Shown piece by piece: positions 1 through 6,731 of a stretch of DNA of 41,416 nt. The notes under the pieces are model-generated. The model saw nothing but the letters and a program-made list of their open reading frames with translations. It ran no database searches and was not told the origin of the DNA. Location: assembly GCA_031270945.1 (NCBI GenBank), contig JAISWZ010000377.1, forward strand, positions 1 through 41,416, written 5' to 3'. The DNA comes from Clostridiales bacterium. Its GTDB lineage: Bacteria; Bacillota; Clostridia; Lachnospirales; WQUN01. The translations under genes were made by a program, and so were the position numbers. The stretch's first letter is position 1, and each line of letters opens with the position of its first letter.

Positions 1-500
1 ATGCTTGTTTCCAAATCCTAAAAGAGAATTATGAAATATTTGTCCTTAGGACAAGTATTATCATCGCGATGTTTATTAAAACATCTGTAAATCATTTATT
101 TGGATAACAGGCTAAGACAAAAAATTCTCATCAACGAATATCCTGTCGTTGGTTTTATTTTCATGTTCAAAAAGTGAAAATAATGTTTATTACACAGATA
201 AATATTATTCTAATTAAATTGGGTTTGAAATATCAGCATTCATTTTCAGTACATTAATTTACATTGAAAACAACATATTAGTATATCTACACGAATTGAA
301 ATATGCAATTATACAGTATATGACATACATAGCATGAATTTAATCTGATTACCTGTTGACAAACAATTTAGTATATAAGCCGTTTACGTTTTCTTGTTCC
401 ATTATTGTTACCGCAGAATCATTTGTGTATTGCTCTTTTTTTGACGCAATCACGCAGTGAAAATCCGCTCTTAACCGGGTTTGCTGAACCCTGCGCAGCT

Positions 501-683
501 TCATAAAGATTTCTTTGTTTGCCTCATAGCCAGAAATCCCCAATATCGTCTGTGCCCCAAAATCACGACAGCCAGCGCCCTGCCGCACTCGGCAGGGCGC
601 TGGAAAAAAAACAGCCTTGCTTTTTGAAACGCGAATCTTCCTCGCCATTCTGATCTTGCTGTTGTACCAGTGAGTGAAAACAA
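501..683 (-). pseudogene. Decayed copy of the 3' end of the small gene at 4517-4729
   Basis: About 140 bp here match the end of the small gene at 4517-4729 and its downstream DNA. Shared features are the sequence GCGTTTCAAAAAGCAAGGCT on the minus strand, the following T-run, the GC-rich hairpin and the downstream sequence. In this copy two bases are missing before GCGTTTC, so the original frame (ending FFARFKKQG) is lost. It is best read as a partial, frameshifted duplicate rather than an expressed gene. Confidence 0.5.
572..603. repeat. GC-rich hairpin repeat, copy 1
   Basis: A perfect 14-bp inverted repeat (CCAGCGCCCTGCCG and its complement) surrounds a CACT loop. The same hairpin recurs at 4479-4510 and 4918-4949. 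Copy 2 lies directly after a stop codon, so the family may act as transcription terminators or as REP-like elements. Confidence 0.7.
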
Positions 684-961
684 GGATGCATTTTACTCCT
701 AAGGAATTAAAGAGTTTATATCACAATTTATGATGATGATTCTGCAGTAAGAACTCCCTAAAGGCCAAGAAATCAAGGCTTCGATAAAAGGCCATCATTC
801 AGACAAACCCTGTAATGAAGCCGTTTGAATTCTCTTGGTCGATAGTTGTTACGGCGGAATCATGATGATATAATTTGTCAATGAACATTGAAAACTTAAT
901 ATCCAGGAAATTACAAGTTGCCCAGTTGACATTGGCTTTGTGGTGCGAGTTTAACGAGTGC

Positions 962-1477
962 TTATTTCCCACGTTTAACTGAAAACAAATAGTGTGGCAT
1001 ATCAATTCCGCGATAGTGTTTAACAAATGTATCTTTTATTGTCATTCCGTTTCGTTTGGCAACATTTTGCGATGCAATATTATTATCACGAATTATTGAA
1101 AAAACTTCATCTGCGTTTATTTTTTCAAAAGCATAATCTCTGCAAGCGATTGCCGCTTCCGTGGCGTAACCGTTATGCCAGTATGCTTTTTGAAAAAGAT
1201 AACCCACTTCAAGAACCTTATTATCTGAATAATCTTGCATAGTCAACCCACATTGCCCTATCATTTCATCAGTTGTTTTTAGTATAGCAGCCCATAAGCC
1301 AAAACCATATTCTTTATAATTTTTGATTTGTTTATCCAACCATTCTTGTGTTTCGGTATCAGAAAAAACGCCTTCATAGGCATACATGACATTAGCGTCT
1401 TGTAGTATTTTACTTAAAGCAGGATAATCGGATTGGCGCATCTCCCGCAAGTATAATCTATTCGTTTCTATTATCAT
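962..1477 (-). CDS. GNAT family N-acetyltransferase (RimJ/RimL type)
   Basis: A 171-residue protein of the RimJ/RimL-like GNAT group (Acetyltransf_3). It is expected to move the acetyl group of acetyl-CoA to an amine on a protein, small molecule or antibiotic; the substrate cannot be told from sequence. It opens with the typical IIETNRLYLREM strand and has the family's LEVGYLFQKAYWHNGYATEA segment. In that segment HNGYATEA (about residues 101-108) is the pyrophosphate-binding loop of motif A. The later IIRDNNIASQNVAKRNGM stretch is the usual end of the fold. Length is normal for the family. It stands alone, and the start is followed by a complete domain. Confidence 0.9.
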   Translation of the reverse strand: MIIETNRLYLREMRQSDYPALSKILQDANVMYAYEGVFSDTETQEWLDKQIKNYKEYGFGLWAAILKTTDEMIGQCGLTMQDYSDNKVLEVGYLFQKAYWHNGYATEAAIACRDYAFEKINADEVFSIIRDNNIASQNVAKRNGMTIKDTFVKHYRGIDMPHYLFSVKRGK

Positions 1478-1505
1478 ATTAACCGCCCATATCAGAAAAT
1501 ATAAA

Positions 1506-1977
1506 GAACATATCCCAAAATTCCGTTAAGGTGCCGAAAAAGTTGCGATGCTTTAACCTGTGACTTTTTCAAGCTATGGAATTAATTGGAGGCGTTGAAC
1601 CACTGCAGCACATCGTGCCACGTCTCGACGTTTGCCAACATTTTGGCGAAAACGAGTTTTTCGCTTAGATGAGAAACCCAGTAAAGACGCCCAAAATCAG
1701 ATTTCGAGAGATTGGCGGTTCTTGCATTCAAACTTTGCTTGATATTGGTCGCCGGATCAGCCTCAAAATGGCAGAGCCGCAACCTCTAAAATTGAGTGCG
1801 GCCAAGCCTCTTCAGGCGGACTGGTGCCAGCAGAATCAGTCTTTTTGGAGAGGGAACGTCACGCCGGATCAACCTCAAAAGGGTAGATTTGTAACCTCGC
1901 TTTCAAACTACATGGGATCGGCAACCAACGGAATCTTCCGGCGCCGTAACGCCTCCAATTAATTTTGGGATATGCTC
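1506..1977. mobile_element. Palindromic MITE-like element, interrupted by a second element
   Basis: The ends are GAACATATCCCAAAATT and AATTTTGGGATATGCTC, the signature of the ~100-bp palindromic family found throughout the window. Its interior matches the variant at 9318-9416 (GAAAGTC/GACTTTC-type arms). A 369-bp insertion (1588-1956) splits it. Removing that insertion and one copy of its 8-bp duplication leaves 95 bp, close to the family's length. The right end abuts the stop codon of the nuclease gene, which falls in the flanking TTA. Confidence 0.85.
1588..1956. mobile_element. Nested 369-bp non-autonomous insertion with 8-bp target duplication
   Basis: It begins GGAGGCGTT and ends AACGCCTCC, a perfect 9-bp terminal inverted repeat, and is flanked on both sides by AATTAATT (1580-1587 and 1957-1964). 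The insertion lies inside the palindromic element at 1506-1977. No transposase reading frame is visible, so it would need a transposase in trans. Its ends differ from those of the host element, so it belongs to a different family. Confidence 0.8.
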
Positions 1978-3282
1978 TTAGTCGTGTTTTTTCTTACGCG
2001 AGAAGAATTTGCGCATGGGGCTTAAGAAGTCCGATGATTTTCTCGAAGTAACTGTGGCGGGCTTTTCAGCGAACGGTTCAGCAAATTGTTTATTACTTGC
2101 GGCGAGTATTTGATCGAGTTTTTCGCCGAATTCTTTATCCTTTGCAGCGAGCTTTTCCTCGAGTATTTCAGCGAATTCTTTATCCTTCGCAGCGAGCTTT
2201 TCAGCAAATTCTTTATCCTTTGCAGCGGCCTCTGCAACGAGTTTATAAAACTCAGCGCGTTTAGCAAGTTCAGCAATTTCTTTATCCTTTGCAGCAGCAA
2301 GTTCAGCAATTTCTTTATCCTTTGCAGCAGCAAGTTCAGCGTTTTCTTTTTCCTTTGCAGCAAGTTCTGCTTCATGAGAAGCAACCAACTCATTGTATTC
2401 TTCAGGAGGTGAAGACAGCATATCCATAAGCTTATTAAAAGTAGATTGCTCATATCTTGTTACGAAGTCCGACAATTTGCAGGCCTCCTCCATATCGGTT
2501 TCATACTGCATGAATATTGGATCACTGTGAGCAAGAAAATCAACCAGCGTATCATGATCTCTACACATGACATAGAAATAAAGCCAATTCTCAATATCTA
2601 CTAATCCGTTTCTAAGAGGCTTATTTTTATGTTGCCTCCAAAACTTGGGAAGCTCAAAAAAAATCACCTGTATTTCTGGAGCAAACGTCCGGTTGCTCCT
2701 TTTGCTATCCCTGAATGAGAACGACCAGGTGTAGTCAGGATCATCCGGGTCGGCGTCAAATCCAAGAAAATTAATGGAAACAATATTCGGCGTTTTGGAA
2801 TAGAATTTGTCGTGACTTACATGAAAGACTCTGTTTAATATATTTTGTTGGTGGATTTCTTCAAGCTTATTGTCTGTAATAGAACATATTTGAAGGTAAG
2901 TCCGCGTATCATAAAATTTCTCAAGTCCAAGCTGCACTTCTGTGTTAACTGGTTCATTGTCAACTGTAGCGAGCGCATCCAGCCGCACTTCACGAGCATA
3001 TATAAATTTGTTGGGTGCTACTTTCACCTTTTCCATCACAGCATTGTTTATAGGCTTATTCAATGCCGCAGACATTAGCGGAGTGGTATAGTTGCGGTAT
3101 GACAAAGTTTGCGTCATGTACTCGAAAGCCACGTCGTTAAACGGATTGGGACGGTTGCCATTTATTCCCTCTGTCCACGACCTTGAGGTAAAGTATTTTA
3201 CAAAGTCTGGGTCAGCATGAAATGTTGAACGTATAGGAATATCGCTGATAGTGGCACACTTTCTGGGAAGCCTTGGCTTCAC
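1978..3282 (-). CDS. Rpn family PD-(D/E)XK nuclease / putative transposase with coiled-coil tail
   Basis: A 434-residue protein resembling the PDDEXK_2/Rpn family (recombination-promoting nucleases, often labelled putative transposase). The domain starts near residue 45 with NPFNDVAFEYM. A later LDALATVDNEPVNTEVQ segment carries the family's Asp and the Glu-x-Gln of the catalytic core. Residues ~305-400 are a low-complexity helical tail made of AAKDKE(I/F)AE(L/K) repeats, probably a coiled coil. The first codon is GTG at 3282. A TATAAT box lies only 6 bp upstream (3289-3294), so that start would be essentially leaderless; a later start cannot be excluded. The stop codon coincides with the TTA flanking a palindromic element. 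The nuclease call is from motifs, and biochemical activity is inferred. Confidence 0.8.
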   Translation of the reverse strand: MKPRLPRKCATISDIPIRSTFHADPDFVKYFTSRSWTEGINGNRPNPFNDVAFEYMTQTLSYRNYTTPLMSAALNKPINNAVMEKVKVAPNKFIYAREVRLDALATVDNEPVNTEVQLGLEKFYDTRTYLQICSITDNKLEEIHQQNILNRVFHVSHDKFYSKTPNIVSINFLGFDADPDDPDYTWSFSFRDSKRSNRTFAPEIQVIFFELPKFWRQHKNKPLRNGLVDIENWLYFYVMCRDHDTLVDFLAHSDPIFMQYETDMEEACKLSDFVTRYEQSTFNKLMDMLSSPPEEYNELVASHEAELAAKEKENAELAAAKDKEIAELAAAKDKEIAELAKRAEFYKLVAEAAAKDKEFAEKLAAKDKEFAEILEEKLAAKDKEFGEKLDQILAASNKQFAEPFAEKPATVTSRKSSDFLSPMRKFFSRKKKHD

Positions 3283-3497
3283 CCTTATATTATATCACGA
3301 TTCAAAGATAAAGGAAACGGTTTTATCTAGAAATATATTGATAAAAAAGAAAAAACGCAAACTTGACAACAATTAAAGCGGTAGGACATATTTATAGATA
3401 GGCTAAAATGACGGTGATACAATTATTTACCAAAATGATGAATGCTTTTGCTTGCATGGTTCATGAGTATACAGCCAGTGAGTAAATCGTACTAACG

Positions 3498-3520
3498 ATA
3501 TAAGAGCATATCACAAAATT
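3498..3520. mobile_element. Solo end of the palindromic element
   Basis: ATAAGAGCATATCACAAAATT matches one end of the palindromic family with one change, but no partner end follows before the full copy at 4090. It is probably a remnant. The surrounding 3300-3900 stretch holds no gene I can support. Confidence 0.5.
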
Positions 3521-3919
3521 AATTTCACCAGGACTTTTGGGGCTGGCGAGGATTCCACATTTGAGAGCTTGACAGAAAAGTGTCTTTATTGCTTTGGCCT
3601 GCCGATATATGTATAAAATGGTGCTGTCTGTTAGGTATATACTGAGGCGAATTGCGACAAGCAGGGCCGAATTTTCAATTGCGTGTAACGAAAAACGAAA
3701 TACAGGATGGTTCTACTAGATGCTTGTTTCGGGCTAATGCCCCTGTAAATCTAAGAACTCCATTGGTTTCTTTGAAATACGTGCGGCGAGGCGATAGTTC
3801 AAATGACTTTGCAAAAAAGCGTTTTCACCGTAACGATTTAGAACTATGATAGAGAAGCAGTGTCATTTATAAATACCATGCTCATTTGAAATTGCACGCA
3901 CGCCAATCAATTTAAGTTC

Positions 3920-3948
3920 ATTATACACTTGGGTTTGCCACTTGTCAA
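3920..3948 (-). promoter_or_regulatory. Sigma-A promoter, cassette C
   Basis: On the minus strand a consensus TTGACA (3943-3948) is followed after exactly 17 bp by a consensus TATAAT (3920-3925). Just downstream lies the repeated motif AATTGCACGCACGCC (read on plus from 3890), which also follows the promoter at 4335-4363 at the same distance. The first coding region it faces is the nuclease gene, some 640 bp away, so it may be an orphan left by duplication. Confidence 0.7.
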
Positions 3949-4089
3949 CTAGATTTTTTGTCAAATGCAACCATTTGCTCTAGCTGAGGTTGCAGACATT
4001 TTCTCGCTCTAGAGGCGGAAACCTCAAACACTTTATGGAAAAAAATTTAGTCAGCCCGACTGCGCTAATACTTCTACTCTGGATACTCA

Positions 4090-4189
4090 GAGCATATCCC
4101 AAAATTATATCCGAGGTGCCGGAAAAATCCGGCGTTGAAGCGTTCGCCAAGATTTTTCCGGCACCATTTCGGAATTTTGGGATATGCTC
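4090..4189. mobile_element. Palindromic MITE-like element, full copy
   Basis: A 100-bp element with ends GAGCATATCCC and GGGATATGCTC. The arms GGTGCCGGAAAAAT and ATTTTTCCGGCACC are perfectly complementary. Flanking bases are CTCAG on the left and CTAAG on the right, an imperfect target duplication. Confidence 0.9.
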
Positions 4190-4334
4190 TAAGCCGCGCT
4201 TTTTGGGACGTGACAAGATTTTAACGCCTGGGACCAATGAAAGGCGCTTCCCAGAAACCTCACCTCGGTTGGCCAGAAAGCAGTCCGTCTGCCGTGATTT
4301 AGCCAATTGCACGCACGCCAATCAATTCAGAACA

Positions 4335-4363
4335 AGTATACACATATATTCGCCAGCTGTCAA
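4335..4363 (-). promoter_or_regulatory. Sigma-A promoter, cassette B
   Basis: TTGACA (4358-4363), a 17-bp spacer and TATACT (4335-4340) on the minus strand. The repeated motif AATTGCACGCACGCC sits at 4305-4327, directly downstream. The downstream leader also resembles the leader of the small gene at 4517-4729 (CTTTCTGGCCA shared), but here it leads only into the palindromic element at 4090. This is probably a duplicated promoter whose gene has been lost. Confidence 0.7.
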
Positions 4364-4478
4364 CAAGATCTTTTGCTCAAACACAAATCTCTGCCTTAAC
4401 GCCGCTTCATAAATACTTCTTTATTTGCCCCACTGTCATAAATCCCAAATATCGTCAGCAACCCCTAAATCACAAAAG

Positions 4479-4510
4479 CCAGCGCCCTGACGCACACGGC
4501 AGGGCGCTGG
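4479..4510 (-). terminator. GC-rich hairpin after the small gene, copy 2
   Basis: CCAGCGCCCTGACG and CGGCAGGGCGCTGG form a 14-bp stem with one mismatch around a CACA loop. It starts a few bases after the stop codon at 4517 and is followed on the minus strand by CTTTTGTGATTT, so it plausibly ends that gene's transcript. It is the same hairpin family as 572-603 and 4918-4949. Confidence 0.55.
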
Positions 4511-4516
4511 AAAAAA

Positions 4517-4729
4517 TCAGCCTTGCTTTTTGAAACGCGCGAAGAAGTTGGCTATAGTCGTGGTGAAGGGAACCTTTGTTGATCTGTATTTGTATGGAGA
4601 TGAGGCTCTTTCGCGCAACGTTGTTACGTTTTTTTGGAGCGCTTGAAGTTCCGCAAACGCGCTGTCCATTTCATCCTGTTCGGCTGCAGTCAGCGGTTTT
4701 TGTTTCTTGGCCTTATCGATGTCGGACAT
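4517..4729 (-). CDS. Small hypothetical protein, 70 residues
   Basis: I do not recognise a family. The start is the ATG at 4729 because AAAGGAG stands 9 bp upstream; a longer frame from 4753 would include this ribosome binding site. The product (MSDIDKAKKQKPLTAAEQ...) is hydrophilic and predicted helical in its first half, then basic, ending FFARFKKQG. No signal peptide or membrane segment is visible. Its tail and downstream hairpin are duplicated in decayed form near 501-683. Its leader (CTTTCTGGCCA region and the AATTGTACGTACGCC motif at 4815-4837) is shared with the promoter cassette at 4305-4363. It may belong to a small locally duplicated family. Confidence 0.6.
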   Translation of the reverse strand: MSDIDKAKKQKPLTAAEQDEMDSAFAELQALQKNVTTLRERASSPYKYRSTKVPFTTTIANFFARFKKQG

Positions 4730-4917
4730 TTTAAAGATCTCCTTTATCATCAAGTTTTTTCAGAGGCTTCGCCACAACTGGCCAGAAAGCGGTCAGCTAT
4801 TGCGTTCTCCTATTAATTGTACGTACGCCAGTCATTTTTTGTCTGATTGTGCAAAAATTTAAGAAAATCGCGCTAATAACGGATTATAGAGCCGAGAAAA
4901 CCCCAAAAGCATGAAAT

Positions 4918-4949
4918 CCAGCGCCCTGCCGTGTGCGGCAGGGCGCTGG
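4918..4949. repeat. GC-rich hairpin repeat, copy 3
   Basis: A perfect 14-bp stem (CCAGCGCCCTGCCG and its complement) with a TGTG loop. Stem identical to copy 1 at 572-603; only the loop differs. Confidence 0.7.
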
Positions 4950-5118
4950 ATTTGTGTTAGACAAAATCAAAGGATTAATATCACTGTATTTGGTAAGAGG
5001 GGAGCTCTGTATAGGAAAGCTCGTTTTGGGATTGCGATCCCGAAGTGCGAAGCTTGTGGTCAGATGTGAGACTTCGTGCCAACATAGGCCAAAGTCCGGT
5101 TCTAGAAGTGATGTCTTA

Positions 5119-5181
5119 GCATTCGCTTTGCGAATGCCTTACATACGATTTGCGTATGCTTTGCATCCGCTTTGCGAATGC
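5119..5181. repeat. Three tandem small hairpins
   Basis: GCATTCG-CTTTG-CGAATGC (5119-5137), CATACG-ATTTG-CGTATG (5142-5158) and GCATCCG-CTTTG-CGAATGC (5163-5181) follow one another. The stem sequences differ while pairing is kept, with one mismatch in the third. They lie in the 4754-5888 gap, which otherwise has no supportable gene. Confidence 0.6.
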
Positions 5182-5439
5182 CTTGCAAAAGCCTTGATCC
5201 CGCCTAACACTCAGTAAATCTAAAAAGCCTGTTGCAGCCCTTATCATTCGCGCTAAATTTGCGATTATCTACGCAAAAATGTTGAAAACTAGCCAAACGC
5301 TTTTGTATGAAGTGCCAAGAAAGCAAAAAAACCCGTTACTTCAAGCTTCCTCTATAAGAGGCTAATTGAAGTTGCTGTAAGCCCTGGCGCATTTTTTAAC
5401 CGCGCAAATGATATCCGCGCTCGCGTTAAATTTAAAGCA

Positions 5440-5720
5440 AAATCTTTGAATCAGGCAAAACCTTGATCTTTCTGCAAAAACCTTTGAACCGGGCAAACCT
5501 TGATCTTGCTGCAAAAACCTTTAAATCGGGTAAAAACTTGATCCTAAAACAAAAACTTTGATCCTAAAGCCAAAAGCCTTAAATCTACAGCAAAAACCTA
5601 AAATCAAAAGCCAAAACCTTAAATCAAAAAACCTAAAATCAAAAAGCCTTAACCATTAAATCTCACAGCAAAATCTCGAAATCTGCAAGCTGCAAGCTAA
5701 ATCTCCCAAGCCAAAGCCGA
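5440..5720. repeat. Low-complexity degenerate repeat (CAAAAACCTTTAAATC-like)
   Basis: Short phrases such as CAAAAACCTTTGAA, CCTTGATCTT and CCAAAAGCCTTAAATC repeat irregularly. They are the reverse complement of the wording of the large array at 22.6-31.2 kb (GGCTTTTG, TTTAAGGC), which suggests a smaller array of the same kind in the opposite orientation. There is no coding potential here. Confidence 0.5.
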
Positions 5721-5888
5721 CAGCCAAGCCGCATTTCGCCAAGCCTATTGCCTCAAGCGATTTGCCTAGCCTGCCTGATCGCCTTCGAGGCGGCCTTTCC
5801 TTGAAACCTAGATTTAGCTCTTTTAGTTCCATTGTGCAACATAATATATTGGCTGTTTAGGATCAGCAAAGCGCGTCTCCGCCTTATG

Positions 5889-6731
5889 TTAATCACTCAA
5901 CAACTCGCTGTAAATGGCGCTCTTCGAGACGCCCCGATCCTTGGCGACTTGTTTCATGGCTTCTTTCTTGTCCATCCCGTTTTTGAGATAGAAATCCATG
6001 TGCTCTGACACCGGCAGATCCTGAAGCTTCTTTGTATCCGCGACTACATTAGCAACAGCCTCAGGATCTGGGGCCAGGATTACGACAAATTCGCCCTTGG
6101 GCTCGTTTTCCTTGAAGTGAGCCAAAAGCTCTGACAGTGTTCCCCGCTTGATCTCCTCGTGGATCTTTGTAAGCTCCCGAAGGACAGCAACGTTCTTGTC
6201 ACCCTTGGCTTCCAGGAGGTCAGAAAGAAGCTCCTTGAGATGGTGCGGCGCTTCGTATAAGACAACAGCTCTTTTCTCCGCCCCGATCTCTTGCAGGATC
6301 TTGGCCCGCTTGCTGTCTCTTGGCAAGAAGCCTTCAAAGACAAAACGGGTTGACGGAAAGCCGGACAAAGCGACAGCCGTAGCCAAAGCGGTAGGGCCTG
6401 GAGCTGAAGTGACAGGAAGCCCTTCACAAAGGCAAGCGTCAACAAGCTGCTGGCCCGGATCAGAGATGCAAGGCATCCCAGCGTCAGTGACCAAGGCGAC
6501 ATTCTGCCCGTCTCTTAGCTTTTGCATGATAACAGGCAGCTTTTCTTTCCAGTTGTGCTCATGGAAGCTTAAAAGGGGCTTCTTTACGTCGTAGTGGTTA
6601 AGGAGCTTCAGCGTGTGCCTGGTATCCTCAGCCGCGATAACATCAGCCTCTTTGAGGATTCTAAGGGCTCTGAAAGTCAAGTCCTCCAAGTTCCCCAAAG
6701 GGGTTCCGCAAATGTGGAGAGTCCCGGTCAT
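5889..6731 (-). CDS. rsmI: 16S rRNA (cytidine(1402)-2'-O)-methyltransferase
   Basis: A 280-residue protein of normal family length. RsmI uses S-adenosylmethionine to 2'-O-methylate cytidine 1402 in the decoding centre of 16S rRNA. It begins GTLHICGTPLGNLEDLTFRA, the family's opening, followed by AEDTRHTLKLLNHY near residue 35. The tetrapyrrole-methylase-type AdoMet motif VTDAGMPCISDPG is near residue 82, and SAPGPTA and GFLPRDSKRAK follow. The start codon overlaps the upstream ilvD-like stop by 4 bp (ATGA), which implies translational coupling within the spoVG-ilvD-rsmI operon. No convincing T-tailed terminator follows; a small CGCCT-TCG-AGGCG hairpin lies at 5780-5792. Confidence 0.95.
   Translation of the reverse strand: MTGTLHICGTPLGNLEDLTFRALRILKEADVIAAEDTRHTLKLLNHYDVKKPLLSFHEHNWKEKLPVIMQKLRDGQNVALVTDAGMPCISDPGQQLVDACLCEGLPVTSAPGPTALATAVALSGFPSTRFVFEGFLPRDSKRAKILQEIGAEKRAVVLYEAPHHLKELLSDLLEAKGDKNVAVLRELTKIHEEIKRGTLSELLAHFKENEPKGEFVVILAPDPEAVANVVADTKKLQDLPVSEHMDFYLKNGMDKKEAMKQVAKDRGVSKSAIYSELLSD

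Larger units (their letters stand above)
352..880 (-). repeat. Duplicated fragment pair, remnants of an unknown coding end
   Basis: Two stretches, roughly 352-430 and 798-880, resemble each other. Read on the minus strand they give similar C-terminal peptides (NDSAVTIMEQENVNG and HDSAVTTIDQENSNG). I do not recognise the protein. Neither copy sits in a convincing full-length gene, so these are probably remnants of a duplicated, decayed gene end. Bases 1-348 upstream are AT-rich and show no gene that I can support. Confidence 0.4.

Noticed and set aside
3652-3849. 65-residue plus-strand frame
   Set aside because: No ribosome binding site, no recognisable family, and it lies in a repeat-rich intergenic region.
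3980-4412. 113- and 140-residue frames on opposite strands
   Set aside because: Both are open mainly because they read through the palindromic element, and their flanking residues show no family features.
4933-5217. 94-residue plus-strand frame
   Set aside because: It passes through the tandem mini-hairpins and has no ribosome binding site or family signal.
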